DNA of 64,000 nt from Deltaproteobacteria bacterium. Its GTDB lineage: Bacteria > Myxococcota > Myxococcia > Myxococcales > JAHFDP01. Below the pieces are notes generated by a model. It saw only the letters and a program-made list of their open reading frames with translations, had not been told where the DNA came from and made no database searches. The position numbers were made by a program, and so were the translations under genes. Shown here one piece after another: positions 25,919 to 34,640 of the stretch. Position 1 is the stretch's first letter. Each line of letters opens with the position of its first letter. The DNA is taken from contig JAHFDP010000012.1 in assembly GCA_023248955.1 (NCBI GenBank), forward strand, positions 1 through 64,000. The letters run 5' to 3'.

Positions 25919-26740
25919 CTACGTCTTCACCCGCCGCGCCTGCAGCGCGTCCAACGCGGTTTGCGTCATGCTCCGCTCGCCGAGCTTCCGCCCCGGCGAC
26001 ACCGTTTCGCCGTGGTAATCGCTGCCCGCGGTGGCCACGAGACCCAGCTCCGCGGCCCAGCGCGCATAGGCGGCGGCCTGCGACGGAACGTGATCCGCGT
26101 GGTTCGCTTCCACCCCCGCGAGTCCCAACTCCGCCAGCGCGCCGAGCTCGGCCCGCGACACCTTCGACACACCCGGGTGCGCGATGGTCGCTGTTCCGCC
26201 GGCGATACGGCACAGCTCGATCGCCTCCCCGGCGCTCATGCGCTGACGTTCGACGTAGCCCGGTTTTCCAAATCCGAGAAAGCGATCGAAGGCATCCTTG
26301 ACGCTCACCGCCGCGCCACGCTGCACGAGAACCCGCGCGAGATGCGGCCGCCCAATCGACGCTTCACCCGCCACCGCCAGCACCGCTTCCATGGTGACCG
26401 CGATTCCGGTGGCAGCAAGCTGCGCCACCATCCGCTCCATGCGCGTGCGCCGTTCCTTCTTCATGACGGTTTGCAAGCCCAAGAGGTGCGGCGATGCCGG
26501 ATCCAAAAAGTGGCCGAGCACATGAATTTCGCGACCGTTGAGATCGGCGGAAATCTCGATCCCCGGAACGAGCCGCACGCCATGCTCGAGCGCCGCCGCC
26601 TGCGCTGCCGCAAGGCCTTGAACGGTGTCGTGATCGGTGACCGCCAGCGTCTTCACACCGGCCGCAGCGGCGCGCCGCAACAGTTCGGCCGGCGCATGTT
26701 CTCCGTCGGAGGCCGTGGTGTGGCTGTGCAAGTCGATCAT
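25919..26740 (-). CDS. PHP-domain phosphoesterase (3',5'-nucleoside bisphosphate phosphatase-like)
   Basis: A 273-residue PHP-domain protein of the YciV/RNase AM-like group. Metal-binding motifs are DLHSHTTASDG (residues 3-13), AVTDHDTVQG (~33), PGIEIS (~58), GRPHLA (~129), AHPGVSK (~187) and GSDYHG (~236). Relatives remove phosphate from 3'-phosphoadenosine-5'-phosphate or trim RNA 5' ends. It is divergent from the Rrf2 regulator, 29 bases away. Confidence 0.9.
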   Translation of the reverse strand: MIDLHSHTTASDGEHAPAELLRRAAAAGVKTLAVTDHDTVQGLAAAQAAALEHGVRLVPGIEISADLNGREIHVLGHFLDPASPHLLGLQTVMKKERRTRMERMVAQLAATGIAVTMEAVLAVAGEASIGRPHLARVLVQRGAAVSVKDAFDRFLGFGKPGYVERQRMSAGEAIELCRIAGGTATIAHPGVSKVSRAELGALAELGLAGVEANHADHVPSQAAAYARWAAELGLVATAGSDYHGETVSPGRKLGERSMTQTALDALQARRVKT

Positions 26741-26769
26741 CGTCGCCGAGTGTAGTAGCTTTTTATCCG

Positions 26770-27225
26770 ATGCAGCAGGTCCTCAAAATCTCGCGCAAGA
26801 TCGACTACGCGCTGCGGGCGGCCATTCACCTGGCCGGGCTTCCCGAAGGCGAATTGGTGTCGCACAAGGACCTTGCTGAACGGCTCACCATGCCCGCCGA
26901 CTTCACCGCCAAGATCATGAAGACCCTGGCCGAGCGCGGCATCGTGCAAGCGGTGCGCGGCGCTCATGGCGGATTTCGACTCGCGCGAGCCGCCAGCGAC
27001 ATCTCGATGCTCGACGTGATCGAAGCCGTGGAAGGCCCCGTGGTACTCAATGTATGCCTAGGGTCCAAAGGCGACTGCGCGGTCTCCGACGGCTGTGGCA
27101 TGTACGACGTGTGGCGCTTGGCGCAGGCGCGGATGGTCGACGTGTACCGCGCGGCGACACTGGCCACGCTAGCCAGAACCGACAAGCCGATGTCGTTGGT
27201 GGAGCTGTCGGTCCCGCACGGTTAG
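26770..27225 (+). CDS. Rrf2/IscR-family transcriptional regulator
   Basis: A 151-residue winged-helix regulator. The N-terminus has the Rrf2 DNA-binding pattern (KISRKIDYALRAAIHLA, then RGAHGGFRLAR). Three cysteines, VCLGSKGDC followed by AVSDGC (C-x6-C-x5-C), can hold an iron-sulfur cluster as in IscR/NsrR/RirA. It probably senses iron-sulfur status, iron or nitric oxide. No isc/suf genes are beside it, so its target is unknown. No clear ribosome-binding site precedes the ATG. Confidence 0.92.
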   Translation: MQQVLKISRKIDYALRAAIHLAGLPEGELVSHKDLAERLTMPADFTAKIMKTLAERGIVQAVRGAHGGFRLARAASDISMLDVIEAVEGPVVLNVCLGSKGDCAVSDGCGMYDVWRLAQARMVDVYRAATLATLARTDKPMSLVELSVPHG

Positions 27226-27275
27226 AGCGAAACGCTAAAACCCTCTTTGGTCGCGGCGCGAAGCGCTACCACAGG

Positions 27276-29036
27276 CTACTGCGCCACCGGCACGGTGCCC
27301 GCGGTGTCCGACGAGCCGAACTGATCGCTCACCGTCATCGAGACGCGATACGGACCCGGGACATCCGGTGTCAGCGTCACCTTTGTCCCGCTCGCCGACG
27401 AGAGCTGCGCGGTCGAGCCTTGCGGCTGGGACTTGAGCGTCCACGCGTAGGTCAGCGTGTCGGTGGACTCCGGATCCGTGGAGCTGGAAGCATCGAGCGT
27501 CCAAACCGATCCGACCTTGTTCGCCCCCGTCACCGTGACACTGGCCACCGGCGGAAAGTTGGGATCATCACTTGACTTAATGTCAATCGTGGCTTCGCCG
27601 CCATTGGCCGCGGCGAGCGGATCGTCGCAGGCCACACCGAGCTTGGCCGGGTCGTCGCGCATCAGCACGTTGTCATCGAAACGGAGCACCACCGAGGCAT
27701 TTTGGCCCGAAGCGATGGTCAGCGGTGCCGGCGGCGCCGTCTTGATCGCGTAGCCGCCGCCCGGATTCCACGCCAATTCGATTTTCGAAATATGCAGATC
27801 GGCATTGCCGGCATTGGCGATTTGGACCGTGCGCTCCGTGCCTTTGGCGCCCGTTACCACCGTGCCGAAATCGATCGGCGACGGTGTCACCGCGAGCTGC
27901 GGATAAGCGCCGCCGTAGCAGGTCACCGTGCCCGTTTCACCATCGGAGGCCGTCACCGTGGCGACGGCTTTCGACGCGCCGCCCTTGGGCGCATAGGTCA
28001 CGGACACGGTCCGGGTCGTTCCCGGCGTCAGCGTAAACGGCGGCGCACCACCCTGCACCACCAGCGTCCATCCGTCGGCGTGATCGAGTGCCACCGTGCT
28101 CACCGTGAGATCGGCCGTTCCATTGTTCTGCACGACAAACGTGTGCGTCGCGGGCGTGCTCTGCGTGGCGTCGTAAAACGCCAGCGTGAAGGGATCGACG
28201 GTAAGTGACGGCGCATCGGCTTGCGCAAGCAACCCAAGCGTGAGCTCCGGATTCACCGGATCGTCCGTCAAAATGTGCAGCGAGACATTGGGCAGCGCGT
28301 TCTTGCCCGCGGGGCTCTGGAACGAAACCGTCAGGGGCGTCGACGCGCCACCCGAAAGCGTCATCGCGCCGGCGGGCGCCGTGATGGTGAAAAGCGAAGC
28401 GTCGGAAGCCGCGCCGCCAATTCCGACCACCAACTTCAACTCGCGAATGTGCAATTGACCGCAACCCTTGTTGATGAGCTGCGCGGTTCGGAGGACGGCG
28501 GCGCTGCCCGACACGATTTTCAGTTCGGCGTTGGGATCGCCAGGCGCATGGTTGAAATCGAGAAAGTTGCAATCGGTCTGCCCCTGACCGTTGTCGCAAA
28601 GCGCGTGAACCTCGCGACGTGCCTGATCGATGGTGCGGCCATTGAGCGGCGGCGAGAAGGCGGAGACGTTGAAACGCGCGGTGGCCACATTCGGATCGTC
28701 GGTGTCGAGGAGAAGGCGCGTGAGCAGATGGCCGTCGCCGTTGCCCGTTGCCGAGAGCGAAATCACGCCGTCGCCGCCGGCGGGCAAGCTCGTCGGTGTG
28801 GCCAGAATGCGAAACGACTTGGGCGCACCGTCCTCAAGACGCGGCGTGGCGAAGTCGAGCGGAGACCCGCCGATGTTGCTGACTTTCGTGTCGAGCGTCA
28901 GCGTGTCCCCCGGACAAATGTCGGGGAAGGCGATGAGGCGATCAGCGAAAAGTTGCGGCGGACGCTGCGAAACTTTGGTGCCGCCACAGTTGCAAGCGGA
29001 CAAAAGCAGACATGACAAAATGATAAGTCGGTGCAT
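27276..29036 (-). CDS. large surface lipoprotein with choice-of-anchor-D and PKD-like domains
   Basis: A 586-residue lipoprotein. The lipobox is LLLSAC, with Cys15 as the lipid attachment site. Repeated Ig-like beta domains of the choice-of-anchor-D/ASPM-SPD-2-Hydin kind fill ~30-440 (for example FVVQNNGTADLTVSTVAL and VQIANAGNADLHISKIEL). A PKD-like domain ends the protein (WTLDASSSTDPESTDTLTYA). Such proteins are common in myxobacteria and probably act on the cell surface; no enzymatic motif is visible. It ends 50 bases from the convergent Rrf2 gene. Confidence 0.85.
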   Translation of the reverse strand: MHRLIILSCLLLSACNCGGTKVSQRPPQLFADRLIAFPDICPGDTLTLDTKVSNIGGSPLDFATPRLEDGAPKSFRILATPTSLPAGGDGVISLSATGNGDGHLLTRLLLDTDDPNVATARFNVSAFSPPLNGRTIDQARREVHALCDNGQGQTDCNFLDFNHAPGDPNAELKIVSGSAAVLRTAQLINKGCGQLHIRELKLVVGIGGAASDASLFTITAPAGAMTLSGGASTPLTVSFQSPAGKNALPNVSLHILTDDPVNPELTLGLLAQADAPSLTVDPFTLAFYDATQSTPATHTFVVQNNGTADLTVSTVALDHADGWTLVVQGGAPPFTLTPGTTRTVSVTYAPKGGASKAVATVTASDGETGTVTCYGGAYPQLAVTPSPIDFGTVVTGAKGTERTVQIANAGNADLHISKIELAWNPGGGYAIKTAPPAPLTIASGQNASVVLRFDDNVLMRDDPAKLGVACDDPLAAANGGEATIDIKSSDDPNFPPVASVTVTGANKVGSVWTLDASSSTDPESTDTLTYAWTLKSQPQGSTAQLSSASGTKVTLTPDVPGPYRVSMTVSDQFGSSDTAGTVPVAQ

Positions 29037-29048
29037 GGTCCGAGGAAA

Positions 29049-29258
29049 TTAGCACGCCCAGTTACGCCAGCAATCCTCGCAGAGCTCGCCCTTGCTTTCG
29101 GCACGCACGGTGCGTTCCACATCCTTGCCGCATCCCGCGCAGCGCGAGCGCGCACCGGTCCCGAAAATTCCCGCCGCGCGCGCCATGCCGCGCAGCAGGT
29201 AGAGCACCGCGCCGACGGCAATCGTTGCAACAACGATGAAAGCGAGGAGACGCGACAT
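29049..29258 (-). CDS. small membrane protein with zinc ribbon
   Basis: A 69-residue protein with an N-terminal membrane helix (LLAFIVVATIAVGAVLYLL) and a C-terminal zinc ribbon formed by CAGC and CEDC. It overlaps the CvpA gene by 1 base and so belongs to the Hsp70/J-protein/CvpA operon. Function unknown. The two Cys pairs and coupling make it a credible gene despite its size. Confidence 0.78.
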   Translation of the reverse strand: MSRLLAFIVVATIAVGAVLYLLRGMARAAGIFGTGARSRCAGCGKDVERTVRAESKGELCEDCWRNWAC

Positions 29259-29980
29259 TACGGTTTCTTCATCGGTGGCGAAGGCGCTGCATCAGGATCG
29301 GCGAACTTCCGCGCCAGCGCTGGGTCCGCAATCAATTCGCGCACACGCGGATCGCCCAGCAGCGTTAGCAAATCGGCGCCGGCGCTCTGAATCGCGGGGT
29401 CCGCGGCCACGGCTTTCAGCCGCGGATCCGCCGCCAGCAACATCGATTCGACATCGTCTTTGTGTGGCGCATTTGGATTCTTGATCAGCTCGGAAATTTT
29501 GCTCAAGCGGTCCAGCGAACGCAGGTGAAAAAGCTGTAGCGCATTGAATCGTCGCGCGAAGCCGGCCGCTTTCGAACCCGGCGCGGAGAAGGTCCAGCCG
29601 TGCGCGGGATTGTCAAAAAAAACGAGCGTCGACAGCACAACCCAAGCGAGCAACGCGCCTTTGGAGAAGCCCAAAAATGCACCGAGCGCGCGATCGAAAG
29701 TCCCCGCGGTGGTCTCCTTGAAACGACGGCGCAAAAGAAAAGCGAGGAGATGGCCGAAGGCGTAGGTCAGGGTGAAAACCGCGGCGGTGGCCATCACTAC
29801 CGCCAGGCCCTTGTGGACCGAAGGGCCCATCATTCGCCCGATGGCCGGCCCCAGGGCCTTCGACACCAGCAGGCCCGCCCCAATGGAAACGAGGTGCAGC
29901 ATCTGCCACAGCGCGCCCGAAGATCTTCCGAAGAGCGCGAAGACGATCAAGAGGCCCAAGATAAAAAGATCGAGCGTCAC
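29258..29980 (-). CDS. CvpA-family membrane protein
   Basis: A 240-residue protein whose first ~130 residues hold four membrane segments in the CvpA pattern (a first segment with LGLLIVFALFGRSSGALW, then RALGAFLGFSKGALLAWVVLS). The C-terminal ~100 residues are soluble and Ala/Asp-rich. CvpA proteins are linked to colicin V production and envelope stress; their biochemical role is not settled. It overlaps the J-domain gene by 4 bases. Confidence 0.88.
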   Translation of the reverse strand: MTLDLFILGLLIVFALFGRSSGALWQMLHLVSIGAGLLVSKALGPAIGRMMGPSVHKGLAVVMATAAVFTLTYAFGHLLAFLLRRRFKETTAGTFDRALGAFLGFSKGALLAWVVLSTLVFFDNPAHGWTFSAPGSKAAGFARRFNALQLFHLRSLDRLSKISELIKNPNAPHKDDVESMLLAADPRLKAVAADPAIQSAGADLLTLLGDPRVRELIADPALARKFADPDAAPSPPMKKP

Positions 29981-30516
29981 TTCGCGCCTTTCTGCAGGGC
30001 CGCGATCTCCGTGAGCTTCGCCGTGAACGCCGCGTTGGATGGTTCGTAGGCCAGCGCCAATTTCAAATTTCGCTCGGCGGACGAGACATTTCCACGCTGC
30101 AAATCAACGAGCGCGGCGGCAAAAAATTTCCGGCCGTTGGGCGTTTTCCCGAACTCCGCGTCCTGCGCAGCCTTCCGCTCCAGCTCGCTCTCCTCGGTGA
30201 AACGAATTTTTTTGGCGCGCGCGGGACCGGCCACGTCCGCGGCATATTTGGCGCGCTTCACCTCATCGCGCAGCACCACGTAGGCCTCGGTCACCCGCTT
30301 GTAGATTCGCCCGATGGCCGCCTTCAACTCAGCATCCGCGAGCCCGTGAAATTGATCGGGATGGTAGCGGCGAGACGCCCCGTAAAACGCGCGCTTCAGA
30401 TCGGCGGCGGTGGCCGTCGGCGCGACTTTGAGCACCTGAAAATAGTCGAGCTCGTCAAGCGATTGCGCCATCGCTTGAACGTCGATGTTGAAGGAAAAGT
30501 CGATCACGGCAGGCAT
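29977..30516 (-). CDS. J-domain (DnaJ-like) protein with TPR-like tail
   Basis: A 179-residue protein. Residues ~20-90 form a J domain, DYFQVLKVAPTATAADLKRA followed by RRYHPDQF with the HPD tripeptide that stimulates Hsp70 ATPase. The rest is helical and resembles a single tetratricopeptide unit (VDLQRGNVSSAERNLKLALA). It starts 6 bases after the Hsp70-like gene, so the pair very probably works together as a dedicated chaperone system. Confidence 0.88.
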   Translation of the reverse strand: MPAVIDFSFNIDVQAMAQSLDELDYFQVLKVAPTATAADLKRAFYGASRRYHPDQFHGLADAELKAAIGRIYKRVTEAYVVLRDEVKRAKYAADVAGPARAKKIRFTEESELERKAAQDAEFGKTPNGRKFFAAALVDLQRGNVSSAERNLKLALAYEPSNAAFTAKLTEIAALQKGAK

Positions 30517-30522
30517 GCGGGC

Positions 30523-32181
30523 TTAGGACGAAATGTCAACTTCAAGATCGTTCTCCACCGCCGGCAACTCGGGCGCGTGTCCGGCGAGCTGCACGTCCTT
30601 CGCCCGCGCAGTCATGGCCTCGAGATCCTGCGCGGAGAGCCCGCTGGAAAGATTGAGCGTGGTCGACGTCGACTGCCCCGTCTCCTTGTCGCGCGCGCTG
30701 ACGTTGACGATACCGTTGGTGTCGATCTCAAACCTCACTTCGATCTTCACCTCGCCGCGGTAGGCCGCGCGAAAGCCAGAAAAATCGAATTCACCGAGCA
30801 GCGTGCACGCCGCGGCTTTGCTGTTCTCGCCCTGGTAGACACGGATCTTCACGTGGTCTTGGCCATCGCGGCTGGTTGTGAAAGCTTTGGATCGCTCGAT
30901 GGGAATCGGCGTATTTTTGTCAATAATCTTTTCAGTGTATCCGCCCACCGTGCCGATGCGCAACGTCAGCGGCGTCACGTCCAGCAGATAGTGATCGCTC
31001 TTGGAATTCACCAACGACTGACCCTGAATGGCTGCGCCGATGGCGACCACCTCGTCTGGATCGACCTCGGCCATGGGCTCTTTGCCGAAGTAGTGCTTCA
31101 CGCTTGAACGGATGATAGGCAACCGTGTTGGCCCGCCGACCAGCACCACCGCGTCGAGATCCGCCGCGGTCATCCGCACCGATTGCAGTGCCTCGTCGCA
31201 GACTTTGAAGGTCCGCTGCACCAGGTCCATGGTCATCTGGTTGAAGAGCTGCTCGGGCAACGTGGCGGTCAAATCCAAAACTTGGCCCGCAGGATTTTGG
31301 CAGATACCGGGCACGTGGACCTTCGCGGCGCCATCGCGGCCAACGTCGATCTTCGCTTTCTCGCCGGCTTCTTTGAGCATCTGCAGACAAAATTTATTGA
31401 GCCGCAAATCGATGCCGTGTTGCGCCACGAACTGCTCGGCCAACCAGGTCATGATTCGCTCGTCGAAATCGTCGCCGCCCAGATACGTGTCGCCTGCCGT
31501 CGAGAGCACTTCGAACACGTCTTTGCCGATCTCCAAAATCGAAATGTCGAAGGTGCCGCCGCCGAGATCGTAGACAGCAATGCGCTGCGAAACATCGCGC
31601 CCAAACCCGAACGCCAGCGCCGCGGCGGTGGGCTCGTTCAAGATGCGCAGCACCTCGAGACCAGCGATGCGACCCGCGTCCTTGGTGGCCTGGCGCTGGT
31701 TGTCGTTGAAAAACGCCGGCACCGTGACCACGGCTTTGGTCACCGGGCGGCCGAGTGACGTCTCCACCATCGACTTCAATTCCTTGAGCACCAGCGCACT
31801 GATTTCCGGCAGCGAATAGAGCTGCTCGCGCACCTGAATGCGCACCGCGCTGTTCTCGCCCTCGACGATTCGGTAGGGCATCAGCGCTTGCGCTTTTTTC
31901 ACTTCGTCGGAAAAGTAGAAGCGGCCGATGAGTCGTTTGGCGCTGTAGACCGTACTCTCGGCATTCGTGATGACGTTGCGCTTGGCCGCGTTGCCGACGA
32001 GGACCGTGCCGTCTTCCAGAAAGCTCACGACGGAGGCGTGTGTTCGCTCTCCCCACTCATTGGCCACGACCATCGGCCGACCGTCTTTTAGGATCGCGAC
32101 GCAGCTGTAACTGGTGCCGAGATCGATGCCGATGGCAATGGGATCGGAGTCGTCGCTCAAAGTGTGCCAATTGTACACCAA
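30523..32181 (-). CDS. second Hsp70-family protein (DnaK paralogue)
   Basis: A 552-residue Hsp70 homologue, shorter than the DnaK in this window by about 80 residues because the lid and tail are reduced. ATPase motifs are [14 protein letters not shown] (~18), [13 protein letters not shown] and [13 protein letters not shown]; the substrate domain begins [18 protein letters not shown]. Its partner J-protein is encoded next. The start is uncertain: TTG 32181, GTG 32178 or TTG 32160 are possible, and none has a strong ribosome-binding site. Lineage-specific Hsp70s of this kind occur in myxobacteria. Confidence 0.9.
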   Translation of the reverse strand: MVYNWHTLSDDSDPIAIGIDLGTSYSCVAILKDGRPMVVANEWGERTHASVVSFLEDGTVLVGNAAKRNVITNAESTVYSAKRLIGRFYFSDEVKKAQALMPYRIVEGENSAVRIQVREQLYSLPEISALVLKELKSMVETSLGRPVTKAVVTVPAFFNDNQRQATKDAGRIAGLEVLRILNEPTAAALAFGFGRDVSQRIAVYDLGGGTFDISILEIGKDVFEVLSTAGDTYLGGDDFDERIMTWLAEQFVAQHGIDLRLNKFCLQMLKEAGEKAKIDVGRDGAAKVHVPGICQNPAGQVLDLTATLPEQLFNQMTMDLVQRTFKVCDEALQSVRMTAADLDAVVLVGGPTRLPIIRSSVKHYFGKEPMAEVDPDEVVAIGAAIQGQSLVNSKSDHYLLDVTPLTLRIGTVGGYTEKIIDKNTPIPIERSKAFTTSRDGQDHVKIRVYQGENSKAAACTLLGEFDFSGFRAAYRGEVKIEVRFEIDTNGIVNVSARDKETGQSTSTTLNLSSGLSAQDLEAMTARAKDVQLAGHAPELPAVENDLEVDISS

Positions 32182-32253
32182 GGCGTTCTGTTGCCCCGAT
32201 GTTGCGTCGCCGCTTGCGCGCCGTTCAATGAGCTACATAATCAAACAAAGACC

Positions 32254-33036
32254 ATGGCCAACTTTCTCGCCCTCCTTCAAACCGACGCCGCACTCTTGCA
32301 GTGCCAGCTGGCGCGTCTCGCGGTCGACTCGCCGCTCGCTGCCATACCGGATGCACCGGTTGGCGTCGGATATTTTCAGAGTAACGATGTCCTCCTTCGC
32401 AAACGGCCGTTCGCTGGTCCGTCGCCTTTTTCGCTCGCGCGCGATGTCAGCAGCGAATGCTTGGTGGTGGCTACGGGCGCCGCGTCCGCCGGCGCTTACA
32501 GCGAGGAGTCGACTTCGCCGTTTCGGTTTCGGCATTGGCTCTGGGCGTACGCCGGCGCGCACGAAGCAGTGGCCGACGTGCAGCCCACACTCCTCGCTTC
32601 GCTTCCCGATCATCTCCAGCGACAGCTCGCCGGATCGTCCGCCGCGGAAGCGCTTTTCCTCTCGTTTCTAGAAGCGCTGCGTGGCGGCGGACAACCTACC
32701 GATGATCTGGAACTCGATCTCCCCGGCGCCGCAAAAGCACTCGGCAGCACGCTCGAGAAAGTCAGCTCGCCTCTGGCCGTCTGCGCCACCAATGGACGCG
32801 CTCTCTTGGCGGCGGGCCGTGGCGTTCCGCTCTCCTACACCCTCTTGGAAGGACTTCTTCCCTGCCCCGTTCATGGGCTCGACGAACGGGCCGCGGATCT
32901 GCGTGACAACGTCCGCGCGCATCGAATGGCCAAGGCCGTGGCGCTCACAAGTCGAGCGGCGGAAGGATCTTGGATCGCGGTACCGGACGGGCGCGTGGTG
33001 ACGATTTCGCGCATGCTGCAAGTAGCCGTGCTGTAA
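32254..33036 (+). CDS. class II glutamine amidotransferase-like protein, catalytic Cys missing
   Basis: A 260-residue protein related in pattern to class II (Ntn) glutamine amidotransferases: VGVGYFQSNDVLL (~39), then ASAGAYSEESTSPFRFRHWL (~80-100) where active members have the glutamine-site segment with ENTHPF, and PDHLQRQLAGSSAAEALFL. The N-terminal nucleophile Cys2 is absent (the protein starts MANFLALL), so amidase activity is unlikely. The start at 32254 follows CAAAGACC with no strong site. It is divergent from the Hsp70-like gene. The family assignment is moderately sure. Confidence 0.65.
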   Translation: MANFLALLQTDAALLQCQLARLAVDSPLAAIPDAPVGVGYFQSNDVLLRKRPFAGPSPFSLARDVSSECLVVATGAASAGAYSEESTSPFRFRHWLWAYAGAHEAVADVQPTLLASLPDHLQRQLAGSSAAEALFLSFLEALRGGGQPTDDLELDLPGAAKALGSTLEKVSSPLAVCATNGRALLAAGRGVPLSYTLLEGLLPCPVHGLDERAADLRDNVRAHRMAKAVALTSRAAEGSWIAVPDGRVVTISRMLQVAVL

Positions 33037-33056
33037 TACAAACATCCTACAACCGA

Positions 33057-33791
33057 TCATCCGTAAAAAGAGGCCTCCAGGAAGGCCAAGAAAACATTGC
33101 TCGTCCCGTGAACAAGCGCGGCGCCGGCAACTGTTCCGGTGCGACCGCGTATCCATCCGAAGAGAAGGGCTGGGAAGAAAACGCCCAACCGCCACGGCGC
33201 CGGCTCCAAAAGATGACCGACCGCGAAGAGCGCCGCGGTGACGAAGAAAGCGCGGCCCATCGGCACACCGAGAAATCGCACGGCGCGCGCGCCAGGCGGC
33301 CAACCGCGCTCGAGAAGCGTCTGCATGTACCCGCGGTAAAAAAATTCTTCCGCGACCGCCACGGCGGCGTTGCCCGCGCACAGCTCTAGAAACTTTTCGG
33401 GAAGGCGCAGCGAGAAGGCATGCGGCGTCCCATACGGCGCCAACAGCGCGGCGAGCGTTGGTGGAAGCCGCGGCAGCGACCAGGCGAACGCGGAAAAAGC
33501 AACGGCAAAGAGCGGAAAAATAATCGCCATCACGATCAACGCATGCGCCAAATCGCGCGGCCATCGAGCGAGCGAGAGTCCATAGTCGGCATGGACTTCG
33601 CCGCGGCGACGAAAATAAAATTCCGGTCCGTAGAGAAACGCGGCCACGGCGACGGCACCGGTGAGTGCACCCGCAGGAGGAATCACCCGCGCGAGAACGA
33701 ATTTGAAGAGCGCGATGCCACCTAAGCAAATCACCCACAGTGAAATCGATTCGCGGAGCGCGGCGGGACCAGTGGGGCGCGATTGGTTCAC
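33057..33791 (-). CDS. CPBP-family intramembrane protease (CAAX-protease-like)
   Basis: A 244-residue multi-spanning membrane protein with the ABI/CPBP motifs: EEFFYRGY (Glu-Glu-x-x-x-Arg), FAVGHLLEP (His) and HGTSNVF (His/Asn) near the C-terminus. These residues form the intramembrane glutamic protease site. The GTG start at 33791 is preferred because the alternative ATG at 33839 would overlap the start codon of the divergent lipoprotein gene. The substrate is unknown. Confidence 0.85.
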   Translation of the reverse strand: MNQSRPTGPAALRESISLWVICLGGIALFKFVLARVIPPAGALTGAVAVAAFLYGPEFYFRRRGEVHADYGLSLARWPRDLAHALIVMAIIFPLFAVAFSAFAWSLPRLPPTLAALLAPYGTPHAFSLRLPEKFLELCAGNAAVAVAEEFFYRGYMQTLLERGWPPGARAVRFLGVPMGRAFFVTAALFAVGHLLEPAPWRLGVFFPALLFGWIRGRTGTVAGAALVHGTSNVFLAFLEASFYG

Positions 33792-33837
33792 GAAGTTTCG
33801 CAGCGTAACGCATTCCCGTGCTAGTCGTTTACTCACC

Positions 33838-34638
33838 ATGCGAACAACCACCCTTGCCACGATCCTCCTCTGTGCCGCTTGCAACATCGACACGAGCTCG
33901 CTCACCGCCACCCGCTATTTGGCGGCCACGATCGTCGATTCACCCGCGGTCACCATCGGTGGCAGCACGCAGCCTGGCGCCGCGGCGTTCACGGCCTACT
34001 TCGGCGACATCGACGTGACCAAAGGCGTTGCCGCGGATGCGCTCACGCCGCGCCCTGGCGCCCTCATGACGCTGACCTGGAAGTCCGCGAACGGCACCGA
34101 CAACAGCGTCAACATCGCCGACAATGGCGGCGGCGCCTATGGCGTGACGTCAGCAAACAGCAAGTTGGCCGTCGAGCAGACCAAGTACACGCTGACCATT
34201 ACTTTCTCAGGCAGCACCTACACAGCGACGGTGACGCCGGGCGCGCCGGTGCAGATGACCAACTTCTCGGCGCAGCCAGTTCTCGCGTGGAAGAAGACGG
34301 ACGATTTCGCGGCGATTCGCGCGGACGGTGGCGGCTCCAGCAATCCGCCGGCGTTTTTGACCGTGGGTAAAATCAACACCGCCGATCCGACCAACAGCTC
34401 GAACATCACGTTCACTACGGTGCCACGCGATGCCGCTTCGCTCTTGCAGTTCGTGGTGGACGACAGCGCGTTTCACAAGTCGCCGGTGACCGCGCCCGCG
34501 GCGCAAGCGTTTCCGACGGCGGGGCCGTATGCGGTGCTGCTGTCGGCGGCGGTGAAGGGAAACACCGGGTCGAATCTTTTCGTCGGCAGCCTCTTCATGG
34601 CCACGTCCAGCTCGGCGGGTGCGTTGAACGTGCAGTAA
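33838..34638 (+). CDS. lipoprotein, unknown function
   Basis: A 266-residue protein with a short signal peptide and lipobox LLCAAC (Cys15). The body is rich in Thr, Ala, Ser and Gly with many short beta-like segments (KYTLTITFSGSTYTATVTPG). No catalytic motif is visible. It lies 2 bases before hrpB and is divergent from the CAAX-type protease. It resembles surface lipoproteins of myxobacteria in style only. Confidence 0.75.
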   Translation: MRTTTLATILLCAACNIDTSSLTATRYLAATIVDSPAVTIGGSTQPGAAAFTAYFGDIDVTKGVAADALTPRPGALMTLTWKSANGTDNSVNIADNGGGAYGVTSANSKLAVEQTKYTLTITFSGSTYTATVTPGAPVQMTNFSAQPVLAWKKTDDFAAIRADGGGSSNPPAFLTVGKINTADPTNSSNITFTTVPRDAASLLQFVVDDSAFHKSPVTAPAAQAFPTAGPYAVLLSAAVKGNTGSNLFVGSLFMATSSSAGALNVQ

Positions 34639-34640
34639 GC

